This document shows positions 1-6,592 of a DNA stretch of 38,437 nucleotides, piece by piece. This stretch comes from Embleya sp040605455 (lineage in GTDB: Bacteria; Actinomycetota; Actinomycetes; Streptomycetales; Streptomycetaceae). Position numbers and translations under genes: made by a program. The first letter of the stretch is position 1; each line of letters opens with the position of its first letter. The stretch is taken from NCBI RefSeq assembly GCF_040605455.1, contig NZ_JBEXCV010000089.1, positions 1 through 38,437 on the forward strand, written 5' to 3'. The notes beneath the pieces are model-generated. The model did not search any database. It was not told where the DNA came from and saw only the letters and a list, made by a program, of their open reading frames with translations.

Positions 1-8
1 GTCCCGCT

Positions 9-37
9 GGGGGGGGGGGGGGCCCCCCCCCCCCCCC
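9..37. repeat. G14 run followed directly by C15 run
   Basis: Fourteen G (9-22) are followed without a break by fifteen C (23-37). The tract is self-complementary, with no unpaired loop beyond the few bases sterically needed. It lies about ten bases downstream of the rsgA stop codon on the minus strand. It could act as an extreme hairpin or be a misread at a hard sequencing spot or a contig edge. The sequence cannot distinguish these. Confidence 0.6.
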
Positions 38-46
38 GACCGGTCG

Positions 47-1171
47 TCACTTCTTGGGTGACGGCGAGCGGCGCATCTCCTTGTGGATCAGCTTCCACTC
101 CCGGGCCCGTTCGGCCCGGATGCGATGGTCCTCGCGCGAGGCGATCCAGCGTGCCTCGCGCAGCAGTTTGCGGTAGCTGTCCAGGCGACGTTGCGGCAAC
201 TCGCCCGCCTCGATCGCGGCGAGCACCGCGCAGCCGGGTTCACTCTCGTGCGTGCAGTCGGCGAAGCGGCAGTCCGCGACCAGGGCGTCGACGTCCGCGA
301 AGGTGCGGTCCAGGCCCTCGCCGACGTCGTACATGCCGACCCCGCGCATGCCCGGGGTGTCCACGAGCACGCCGCCGCTCGGCAACGGCACCAACTCGCG
401 CCACGTGGTGGTGTGTCGGCCCTTGCCGTCGCCACGTACCTCCTGGACGGAGGTCACCTCGGCGCCCGCGAGCGCGTTGGTGAGCGTGGACTTGCCCGCG
501 CCGGAGGTGCCGATCAGTGCGACGGTCCGGCCGGCGGTGTACGCCTGGAGCACGTCCAGGCCCTCGCCGGTGAGCGCGCTGGCGACCACGACGTCCACGC
601 CCATGGCCACCGCCTCGACGTCCGCGCGCAGGTCGTCGGCGTCGGCCGCGAGGTCGGCCTTGGTGAGGACGACCAGCGGCGTGCCGCCGCTCTCCCAAGC
701 GAGCGTGAGCAGCCGCTCCAGACGGCCGAGGTCGGGCGCGACGTCCAACGGGACGACGGCGCCGATCAGGTCGACGTTGACCGCGAGAACCTGGCCCGTC
801 GAGCGCCCGGACGCGTGCGAGCGCACCAGCGCGGTCCGGCGTGCGAGCAGGGCCGCGACGAAGGCCTCGCGGCCGTCGTCGGGAAACTCCAGTGCGGCCC
901 AGTCGCCGGTGCACGGCAGTTCGCCGCCGCCGTGCGCGGCCCGTACGGTGCCGTCGGCGGTGACCACCTCGCACAGCGAGCGGTCCACCCGGGCGATCCG
1001 CCCGGGCACCAGGCCGTGCGTGCGGTAGGGGGCGAATTCGGTGTCGCGATCCGCGTCCCAGCCGTAGGCGGCGAGCACGTCGGAGGTCGGCACGAAAGCG
1101 GTGTCCGGAGAGGCAGGGGTGTTACGGGAAGCAGGGGTGTTGCGAGAAGCGTGGTGCTGCTGGGAAGACAA
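47..1171 (-). CDS. rsgA: Ribosome small subunit-dependent GTPase A
   Basis: Circularly permuted GTPase of the RsgA/YjeQ family, which acts in late maturation of the 30S ribosomal subunit. The 374-residue product has an N-terminal OB-fold-like region (GLVPGRIARVDRSLCEVV), then the permuted G-motifs: TKAD (G4), GTSGAGKSTL (G1, P-loop) and DTPGMRG (G3). A C-terminal zinc region, CRFADCTHESEPGC, has the expected Cys/His/Cys spacing. The start used is TTG at 1171 with GAAGGG about 8 nt upstream; a GTG about 26 codons further in is an alternative. The first residues contain a short repeat (SRNTPASRNTPASP), which suggests a non-conserved leader or an over-long start. Streptomyces often have two RsgA paralogues, and this may be the second. 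Function is confident from motifs. Confidence 0.93.
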   Translation of the reverse strand: MSSQQHHASRNTPASRNTPASPDTAFVPTSDVLAAYGWDADRDTEFAPYRTHGLVPGRIARVDRSLCEVVTADGTVRAAHGGGELPCTGDWAALEFPDDGREAFVAALLARRTALVRSHASGRSTGQVLAVNVDLIGAVVPLDVAPDLGRLERLLTLAWESGGTPLVVLTKADLAADADDLRADVEAVAMGVDVVVASALTGEGLDVLQAYTAGRTVALIGTSGAGKSTLTNALAGAEVTSVQEVRGDGKGRHTTTWRELVPLPSGGVLVDTPGMRGVGMYDVGEGLDRTFADVDALVADCRFADCTHESEPGCAVLAAIEAGELPQRRLDSYRKLLREARWIASREDHRIRAERAREWKLIHKEMRRSPSPKK

Positions 1172-1237
1172 GCCGGTGGCCCTTCGAGGGGCGGATTCGC
1201 CGACCTGCGCGCCGTCACGACGAACGACGTGGCGCGG

Positions 1238-1318
1238 CTACGCGGTGCGAATCCGAGAGGCGGAGAAGTGGAATGAGGTCCAGCCCGTCCGGGCGACCGT
1301 CATCAAGGTCGTGTTCAC
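1238..1318 (-). CDS. Possible 26-residue small ORF upstream of rsgA
   Basis: A GTG-started ORF of 26 codons (begins MNTTLMTVARTGW, ends with TAG). GGAGG lies 8 nt before the start, one of the better ribosome-binding sites in the window. It occupies the 236-nt gap between the YihY-family gene and rsgA and ends 67 nt before the rsgA start, on the same strand. It could be a leader peptide, a small protein or chance. I recognise no family and see no cysteine or other amino-acid tract typical of attenuators. Just upstream lies a short GCGGCC-TCG-GGCCGC hairpin (1344-1358) that may end the YihY transcript. Apart from these the gap shows nothing else. Confidence 0.3.
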   Translation of the reverse strand: MNTTLMTVARTGWTSFHFSASRIRTA

Positions 1319-1407
1319 GACATCCACCTCCCACCTGTTCCGTGCGGCCTCGGGCCGCGCTCTCGGGCACTGTGCGGGCCCAAGGGCCACCCGTGGAGCC
1401 TAGGCCA

Positions 1408-2775
1408 TCACGGCCGGTCGCGTCGAGCGTGTTCCTGCTCGCCGCCCACTGGCCGACTCGGCCGCGGCGGCCACGCGGTGTCCTCCAACGGCAGGCCGGG
1501 CAACTCCTGTCCGACCGGCATGTGCAGGCTCGGCGGCTGACCGATGGTGGGCGGCGGACCCGGCGGGCGCGGCGGCCGGGACGGCATCCGGGGCAGGTCG
1601 CCGGCCCGGCGGGCGCCGTTGGCACGGCCGTTGACCGGGCCCGGGTCGCTGCGTTTGGCGTCGCGCGCGTGGATCGCCCAGCGCTCGGGGAACTCGGACG
1701 GCGGTTCGGCGATGTCGGGGAGTTCGCCGTGGATGACGGTGTCCTCCATCTCGTCGTGCTCGTCCGAGTGGGGCGTCCAGTCGCCGGGGTTGCCGCGGTG
1801 GCGACCCGAGCGCAGGTGCTCCATGGCCGTGGCGATCTCCTCGGCGGCCTTCTCCTTGTCCCGCTCGGCGCGCGCCTGCGCGGTCTCCTGGCTGGGCCAG
1901 ACCTGGTCGATGGCGGCGTTGACGGCAGCACCGATCAATACGGCCATGGCCGCGAAGTACATCCACACCATGACCGCGACCGGGGCCGCCAGCGAGCCGT
2001 AGACGGTGGGGCCGTCGATGGTGGTGGCGAGGTAGACGCGCAGCAGGAAGCTGCCGAGGATGCACAGGAGCAGGGCGACCAGTGCGCCGGGTATGTCCTC
2101 GCGCCACGGCGTCCGCACCGGCACCGACACGTGATAGAGCGAGGTCAGGAAGCACACCGACAGCACCACCAGGACCGGCCAGTACAGGATGTGCACGGTC
2201 CCGGCGAAGTGCGGGAATGCCTTGACCACCAAGTCGGGGCCGGCCACCAGGAGCGGGATCAGGAACATCCCGAGCAGCAGGCCGACCACATAGAGCGTGA
2301 AGGACAGCAGCCGGGTGCGCACGATGCCGCGCTTGCCGGACAGGCCGTACATGATCGTGATGGTGTCGACGTAGACGTTGAGCGCGCGCGAGCCGGACCA
2401 CAGGGCGATCAGGAAGCCGGCCGAGACGATGTCCGCGCGGCCGGAGTCGAACACGTCGTTGACCAGGGGCACGACCACCTGCTCGGTGCTCTTGCTGGAG
2501 AGCACCGACCCGGCGGCCTTGACGATGTCCGCCTTGAGGTCGTTGACGGTGCTGCCACCGATCATGCCGTGCAGGTAGCCGACGGTGCCGGCGAGCCCGA
2601 GCAGCAGCGGGGGCAGCGAGAGCAGCATGAAGAACCCGGCCTCGGCGGCCAGGCCGGTCACGCGGTGGTTGAAGCAGGAGATCACCGTCTCGCGGAGTAT
2701 CCGCCACAGTGCGCTCCGCAACCGGATGCGACCGGCCCCTCGCAGGCGAGGTCGTTGTTGGTAGTCCGCTGCCAC
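1408..2775 (-). CDS. YihY/virulence factor BrkB family integral membrane protein
   Basis: YihY/BrkB proteins are inner-membrane proteins of unsettled role (once mis-called RNase BN). The product shows the family's first helix region (VTGLAAEAGFFMLLSLPPLLLGLAGTVGYL) and further hydrophobic segments typical of the six-helix fold: a SAGFLIALWSGSRALNVYV region, LLSFTLYVVGLLLGMFLIPL, ILYWPVLVVLSVCFLTSLY, IPGALVALLLCILGSFLL and APVAVMVWMYFAAMAVLIGAAVNAA. The tail of about 130 residues is hydrophilic, rich in Arg, Pro and Glu, and presumably cytoplasmic. GTG at 2775 is preferred because TACCTT lies 6 nt upstream, a leaderless signature. An in-frame TTG at 2847 would add 24 residues that look non-conserved. 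Confidence 0.85.
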   Translation of the reverse strand: MAADYQQRPRLRGAGRIRLRSALWRILRETVISCFNHRVTGLAAEAGFFMLLSLPPLLLGLAGTVGYLHGMIGGSTVNDLKADIVKAAGSVLSSKSTEQVVVPLVNDVFDSGRADIVSAGFLIALWSGSRALNVYVDTITIMYGLSGKRGIVRTRLLSFTLYVVGLLLGMFLIPLLVAGPDLVVKAFPHFAGTVHILYWPVLVVLSVCFLTSLYHVSVPVRTPWREDIPGALVALLLCILGSFLLRVYLATTIDGPTVYGSLAAPVAVMVWMYFAAMAVLIGAAVNAAIDQVWPSQETAQARAERDKEKAAEEIATAMEHLRSGRHRGNPGDWTPHSDEHDEMEDTVIHGELPDIAEPPSEFPERWAIHARDAKRSDPGPVNGRANGARRAGDLPRMPSRPPRPPGPPPTIGQPPSLHMPVGQELPGLPLEDTAWPPRPSRPVGGEQEHARRDRP

Positions 2776-2781
2776 CCCTTT

Positions 2782-2787
2782 AAGGTA
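2782..2787 (-). promoter_or_regulatory. Candidate -10 element of a leaderless YihY-family transcript
   Basis: On the minus strand TACCTT matches the actinobacterial -10 pattern TANNNT and ends 6 nt before the GTG at 2775. Transcription would then start at or next to the start codon. I see no convincing -35. The adjoining AAAGGGG could instead be read as a ribosome-binding site too close to the start. Confidence 0.35.
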
Positions 2788-2886
2788 TCCGGCCGAGGGC
2801 CTGGCATTCGCCAAGTCGTCGTCCGGGTGAACCCCACCTTCGATCAAGGGTCGCCCCGGGCCGCCTTTCCCGGCGGTCCGCGCTGG

Positions 2887-3423
2887 TCAGCGGCCGGCCG
2901 GCAGCACCCCGGAGAGCCTGCTGAGCACCCGGGCCGCGGTCCGCAGTTCCTCGGCCGGCAGGTCGGCGAACGCGCTCTCCCAGCTCTCCCGGAACAGCGC
3001 GTCGAGCCGGTACAACTCACGTCGGCCGGCCGGGGTCAGTCGGACCACCGAGCCGCCTCGTCCGCGCCCGGCGCGCACCGCCTCGACCAGCCCCTCGCGC
3101 CCGTGCACGTCCAGCAGGTCACGCACGGCCGATCCGGACAGGCCGAGCACTCGGGCCAGCCGCTCGTTGTCCAGGTCGAGTTCGTCGGCCAGCGCCGCGA
3201 GCAGCCGATACCGAGTACCTTCGGCATCGACGTCGACCGGACCGGCCTGCCCGGCACGATCGGCGCGGATCGCGGAGAGGAAGCCGTTGAGGGCGTAGCG
3301 CAGCGTCTCGACCGCTTCCTCACGACGCGGCTCCGGCCGCTCGGAGGTGGGTCCGGCGGCGGATTCGACCGTGCATACGGAACGCGTTCTGCGCCGGGGC
3401 GCGCCCAGAACCTCGCCTGGCAT
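2887..3423 (-). CDS. MarR-like winged-helix transcriptional regulator
   Basis: The 178-residue product has a winged-helix fold of MarR type: a helical N-terminal part (ETLRYALNGFLSAIRADRAG), a recognition-helix region (LDNERLARVLGLSGSAVRDLLDVHGREGLVEAV), a wing (GRGRGGSVVRLTPAGRRELYRLDALF) and C-terminal dimerisation helices. MarR proteins are usually dimeric repressors released by small ligands or oxidants. The ATG at 3423 is chosen because GAGGAG sits 9 nt upstream. The reading frame is open for another 70 codons, but that part is low-complexity and overlaps the promoter region. It is divergent from the sulfur locus, so it could control its own gene or that locus, but nothing links it directly to sulfur. 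The ligand is unknown. Confidence 0.7.
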   Translation of the reverse strand: MPGEVLGAPRRRTRSVCTVESAAGPTSERPEPRREEAVETLRYALNGFLSAIRADRAGQAGPVDVDAEGTRYRLLAALADELDLDNERLARVLGLSGSAVRDLLDVHGREGLVEAVRAGRGRGGSVVRLTPAGRRELYRLDALFRESWESAFADLPAEELRTAARVLSRLSGVLPAGR

Positions 3424-3461
3424 ACCCATCAGCTCCTCGTCCACTGTGGTGCGTGGGCCGC

Positions 3462-3500
3462 GTACCGTTCGGGGTAACGGGATCCGACCCCCCGTACCGT
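3462..3500. promoter_or_regulatory. Possible operator in the MarR-like gene promoter
   Basis: The heptamer GTACCGT occurs twice (3462-3468 and 3494-3500), 32 bp apart. The first copy is followed by an inverted repeat, CCGTT-(6)-AACGG. A second symmetric element, CCGCGG-(12)-CCGCGG, lies at 3507-3530. These lie just upstream of the MarR-like gene and are reasonable autoregulatory operator candidates, but only by position. Confidence 0.3.
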
Positions 3501-3612
3501 AACCAACCGCGGCGACGATGCATGCCGCGGCCGGTGCGGAAGATCGGCTCATCTCACTATATGGGCATGTGTGTTCGACATGCGAGATGGGCGTTCGCAT
3601 CCCGGACAGTGA

Positions 3613-3641
3613 TGGACGGCTTTCTGGCTCCATGTCAATCT
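3613..3641 (+). promoter_or_regulatory. Promoter of the cysteine leader peptide and sulfur operon
   Basis: TGGACG (3613-3618) and CAATCT (3636-3641) are spaced by 17 nt and resemble -35 TTGAC and -10 TANNNT elements. The -10-like hexamer ends 7 nt before the ATG of the leader ORF, and that ATG has no Shine-Dalgarno sequence. This geometry predicts a leaderless mRNA beginning at the leader peptide, which is how actinobacterial cysteine leaders are usually arranged. Confidence 0.55.
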
Positions 3642-3648
3642 TTGCGAC

Positions 3649-3732
3649 ATGTCACGCGCCGGTATTGCTCTCGTAGGTCGACTCCACGTCGACCTCGGAC
3701 GCATGTCCAGCGCCGTCTGTTCGCCGGTCTGA
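3649..3732 (+). CDS. Cysteine-type regulatory leader peptide upstream of sirA
   Basis: A 27-codon ORF ending in HVDLGRMSSAVC followed by three residues and TGA. The pattern R-x-HVDL-x-R-x-SSA-x-C is that of the short leader peptides found before sulfur assimilation operons in Streptomyces and mycobacteria. Ribosome behaviour at the Cys codon there is thought to couple cysteine supply to expression of the downstream genes. The ATG has no Shine-Dalgarno sequence but has a well-placed promoter (TGGACG, 17 nt, CAATCT, 7 nt). It lies 133 nt before sirA on the same strand. It is too short for ordinary gene calling. The identification rests on the motif and context and I consider it strong; the regulatory mechanism is inferred from relatives. 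Confidence 0.8.
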   Translation: MSRAGIALVGRLHVDLGRMSSAVCSPV

Positions 3733-3865
3733 CGACCCGCCCGTTGCACCTGTCTGCCGGGCGCGCGGTCGCACCGGCACCACGACTCTCACGGCCGGTC
3801 CGGCGAGGGTGCGGCCGGATGCTCCCCCGCGCGTCCCCCACCGATCCGCCCGGAGGACGCTCCCC
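3733..3865 (+). promoter_or_regulatory. Putative attenuator region between leader peptide and sirA
   Basis: This 133-nt untranslated stretch can form at least two hairpins. TGCCGG-GCG pairs with CGC-A-CCGGCA (3755-3779), and CGGCCG pairs with CGGCCG (3792-3817). No T-run follows, so a classical intrinsic terminator is not evident; control could be Rho-dependent or by blocking sirA translation. GGAGGAC before the ATG at 3866 is the sirA ribosome-binding site. Confidence 0.4.
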
Positions 3866-5563
3866 ATGGCCGCCACTACCGACACCGCCGGCAGCGGTCC
3901 CCGCGCCCGCAAGACCGCTCGCCATCGCGGCGAGGGTCAGTGGGCCCTCGGCCATCACGAGCCGCTGAACGGGAACGAGCAGTTCAAGAAGGACGACGAC
4001 GGCCTCAATGTGCGTGCGCGCATCGAGAATGTCTACGCCCATCGCGGCTTCTCCTCGATCGACCCCAACGACCTGCGCGGCCGGATGCGGTGGTGGGGCC
4101 TGTACACGCAGCGCAAGCCCGGCATCGACGGCGGCAAGACCGGTGTGCTGGAGCCGCACGAGCTCGACGACGAGTACTTCATGCTGCGCGTGCGAGTGGA
4201 CGGCGGCCGACTGAACCTGGCCCAGTTGCGCGCCATCGCCGAGGTCTCCGAGCGGTTCGGGCGCGGCACCGCGGACGTCACCGACCGGCAGAACGTGCAG
4301 TTCCACTGGATCCGGATCGAGGACGTCCCGGAGATCTGGCGGATCCTGGAGGGCGTCGGCCTGTCCACCACCGAGGCGTGCGGTGACACCCCGCGCGTGG
4401 TGCTCGGCTCGCCGGTGGCCGGCGTCGCCGAGGAAGAGATCATCGACGGCACCTGGGCGATCGACGAGATCAACCGGCTCTACATCGGCAAGCCCGAGTA
4501 CTCGAACCTGCCGCGCAAGTTCAAGACCGCGATCTCCGGATCGCCGCTGCTGGACGTCGCGCACGAGATCAACGACATCTCCTTCGTCGGCGTCGTGCAC
4601 CCCGAGTTCGGTCCCGGCTTCGACGTGTGGGTCGGCGGCGGGCTGTCCACCAACCCCAAGCTCGCGGTCCGGCTGGGCACCTGGGTCCCGCTGGAGGAGG
4701 TGCCGCAGGTCTGGGAAGGCGTCATCTCGATCTTCCGCGACTACGGCTACCGTCGGCTGCGCAACCGCGCGCGGCTGAAGTTCCTGGTCGCCGACTGGGG
4801 TCCGGAGCGCTTCCGTGAGGTGCTGGAGAACGAATACCTCAAGCGCAAGCTCATCGACGGTCCCGCCCCCGAGGCGCCCGCGCAGGTGTGGCGCGACCAC
4901 GTGGGCGTACGTCCGCAAAAGGGTGGCGGCTTCTACGTCGGCTTCGCGCCGCGCGTGGGCCGGGTCGACGGCGCCACGCTCGGCAAGATCGCCGACCTCG
5001 CCGAGCGGCACGGCTCGGACCGGGTACGCACCACGGTCGAGCAGAAGATGCTCATCCTGGACGTCGCCGAGGACAAGGTCGCCTCGCTCAAGGAGGGCCT
5101 GGAGGCACTCGGCCTGCGGGTGGACCCGAGCCCGTTCCGGCGCGGCACGATGGCCTGCACCGGCATCGAGTTCTGCAAGCTGGCGATCGTGGAGACCAAG
5201 GGTCGCGGGATCCGACTGATCGACGAACTCGAACAGCGACTGCCGGAGTTCGACCAGCCGATCACGATCAACATCAACGGTTGCCCGAACGCGTGCGCCC
5301 GGATCCAGGTCGCCGACATCGGCCTCAAGGGTCAGTTGGTGCTGGGCGACGACGGCGAGCAGGTCGAGGGCTACCAGGTGCACCTTGGCGGCGGGCTGGG
5401 CCTGGACCCCGGCTTCGGGCGCAAGATCCGCGGCCTCAAGGTGACCTCGGCGGGCCTGGCCGACTACATCGAGCGCGTGCTGTGCCGCTTCCAGGAGCAG
5501 CGCACCGAGGGCGAGCGCTTCGCCCAGTGGGCCGTGCGCGCGGCCGACGCGGACCTGTCGTGA
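3866..5563 (+). CDS. sirA: Ferredoxin-dependent assimilatory sulfite reductase (NirA/SirA type)
   Basis: Siroheme and [4Fe-4S] enzyme reducing sulfite to sulfide with ferredoxin electrons, in the cytoplasm. The 565-residue product has the cluster and siroheme cysteines C431-x5-C437 (TACTGIEFC) and C473-x3-C477 (NINGCPNAC). Y80 in GLYTQR and C172 in TTEACGD are 92 residues apart, the same separation as the covalently linked Tyr69-Cys161 pair of the Mycobacterium tuberculosis sulfite reductase; that pair favours sulfite over nitrite reductase. The start at 3866 has GGAGGAC upstream and follows the leader peptide; an earlier in-frame start at 3809 lacks support. The stop overlaps the next gene by 4 nt (GTGA), indicating translational coupling. 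Confidence 0.95.
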   Translation: MAATTDTAGSGPRARKTARHRGEGQWALGHHEPLNGNEQFKKDDDGLNVRARIENVYAHRGFSSIDPNDLRGRMRWWGLYTQRKPGIDGGKTGVLEPHELDDEYFMLRVRVDGGRLNLAQLRAIAEVSERFGRGTADVTDRQNVQFHWIRIEDVPEIWRILEGVGLSTTEACGDTPRVVLGSPVAGVAEEEIIDGTWAIDEINRLYIGKPEYSNLPRKFKTAISGSPLLDVAHEINDISFVGVVHPEFGPGFDVWVGGGLSTNPKLAVRLGTWVPLEEVPQVWEGVISIFRDYGYRRLRNRARLKFLVADWGPERFREVLENEYLKRKLIDGPAPEAPAQVWRDHVGVRPQKGGGFYVGFAPRVGRVDGATLGKIADLAERHGSDRVRTTVEQKMLILDVAEDKVASLKEGLEALGLRVDPSPFRRGTMACTGIEFCKLAIVETKGRGIRLIDELEQRLPEFDQPITININGCPNACARIQVADIGLKGQLVLGDDGEQVEGYQVHLGGGLGLDPGFGRKIRGLKVTSAGLADYIERVLCRFQEQRTEGERFAQWAVRAADADLS

Positions 5564-5838
5564 GCGCCGCCGGCGGCGCCGAGCCGGGTCAGCGGGCCGT
5601 TCCGTTCTACTGCCCCTTCTGCGGCGACGAGGACCTTCGTCCGCACGAGGAGGGACACGGCACCTGGCTGTGCTCGGCCTGCCGGCGGGCGTTCTCGCTG
5701 AAGTTCCTGGGGCTGGCCTTCCCGGAGAAGCACGGTCCAAAGAAGCACGCTTTGGAGACGCACAGCCCGCAGGACGACGGCACGACACGACGCGATGCGG
5801 GGCACACCCCGTCGATCACCCAGGAGGAGGGCCGATGA
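5560..5838 (+). CDS. Small zinc-ribbon protein between sirA and cysH
   Basis: A 92-residue protein starting with GTG inside the sirA stop (GTGA overlap) and ending inside the cysH start (ATGA overlap), so it is coupled on both sides. It carries a CPFC-x16-CSAC zinc-ribbon signature (YCPFCGDED to WLCSACRRAFSLKFLGL). The C-terminal third is polar, with His, Lys, Gln and Asp, and looks disordered. Streptomyces sulfur operons have a small protein at this position, so it is probably a conserved part of the pathway. The function is unknown. It might bind zinc or iron, help SirA or CysH cluster assembly, or regulate. No enzymatic motif is visible. Confidence 0.8.
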   Translation: MSAAGGAEPGQRAVPFYCPFCGDEDLRPHEEGHGTWLCSACRRAFSLKFLGLAFPEKHGPKKHALETHSPQDDGTTRRDAGHTPSITQEEGR

Positions 5839-6533
5839 CCGTCACCGAGACCACCGACCTCGAGGCGCTCGCGAACCGCGCCGGCCTCGAACTCGAGGAC
5901 GCGACCGCGTCGGAGATCCTGGCCTGGACGCACGAGCGGTTCGGCCCGGCGTGGTGTGTGACGTCCTCGATGGAGGACGCCGTGGTCGCGCACCTCGCGT
6001 CGCGGGTGGCGCCCGGTGTGGATGTGGTCTTCCTGGACACCGGCTACCACTTCCCCGAGACCATCGGCACCCGTGACGCGGTCGCGGCGGTCTACGACGT
6101 CAACGTGATCACCGTGCACCCGGACCTGACCGTCCTGGAGCAGGACGCCGAGTACGGCGCGGCGCTGCACGATCGCGACCCCGACGCGTGTTGCGCGATG
6201 CGCAAGGTGGCGCCCTTGGAACGGTCGCTGACGAACTACCGCGCCTGGGCCACCGGGCTGCGCCGGGACGACTCGCCGAGCCGGGCGAACACCCCGGTCG
6301 TGTCCTGGGACGCGCGCCGGCGCAAGGTCAAGGTCGCCCCGATCGCCCGCTGGACGCAGGACGACGTGGACGCCTACGTGGCCGAGTACGGAGTGCTGAC
6401 CAACCCGCTGCTGATGGACGGCTACGCCTCGATCGGCTGTGCGCCCTGCACCCGCCGGGTGGCTCCCGGCGAGGACGCCCGCGCCGGCCGGTGGGCCGGC
6501 AACGGCAAGACCGAGTGCGGGATCCACACATGA
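5835..6533 (+). CDS. cysH: Assimilatory adenylylsulfate (APS) reductase
   Basis: Reduces APS to sulfite and AMP with thioredoxin. The 232-residue product is of the PAPS/APS reductase family, but it has the double cysteine pair C119-C120 (DACCAMRKVAPL) and C202-x2-C205 (SIGCAPC), which ligates the [4Fe-4S] cluster of APS-type enzymes. The catalytic C228 is in the terminal ECGIHT. The N-terminal half has the substrate-binding P-loop-like region (CVTSSMEDAVV) and FLDTGYHFPET. Substrate preference for APS agrees with the absence of an APS kinase gene in this operon. The ATG at 5835 overlaps the preceding stop (ATGA), with GGAGGAGGGC upstream. The stop overlaps a 20-codon mini-ORF. Confidence 0.95.
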   Translation: MTVTETTDLEALANRAGLELEDATASEILAWTHERFGPAWCVTSSMEDAVVAHLASRVAPGVDVVFLDTGYHFPETIGTRDAVAAVYDVNVITVHPDLTVLEQDAEYGAALHDRDPDACCAMRKVAPLERSLTNYRAWATGLRRDDSPSRANTPVVSWDARRRKVKVAPIARWTQDDVDAYVAEYGVLTNPLLMDGYASIGCAPCTRRVAPGEDARAGRWAGNGKTECGIHT

Positions 6534-6592
6534 CCGGCCCGATACGCACCATGGCACCGTGCTCGACGAAGACGAAGGAGGGGTTGGCGTGA
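6530..6592 (+). CDS. 20-codon mini-ORF bridging cysH and cysD
   Basis: An ORF starting MTGPIRTMAPC and ending KEGLA, whose ATG lies in the cysH stop (ATGA) and whose stop lies in the cysD GTG start (GTGA). It exactly fills the place where many Streptomyces relatives, as I recall them, carry cysC (APS kinase). It could be a coupling peptide that carries ribosomes from cysH to cysD, a remnant of a deleted gene, or chance. The cysD ribosome-binding site AAGGAGGGG lies inside it. No domain is visible. Confidence 0.35.
   Translation: MTGPIRTMAPCSTKTKEGLA

Noticed and set aside
3424..3633. The 70-codon upstream extension of the MarR-like protein
   Set aside because: It is low in conservation cues and covers the promoter repeats. 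The ATG at 3423 has GAGGAG at 9 nt.
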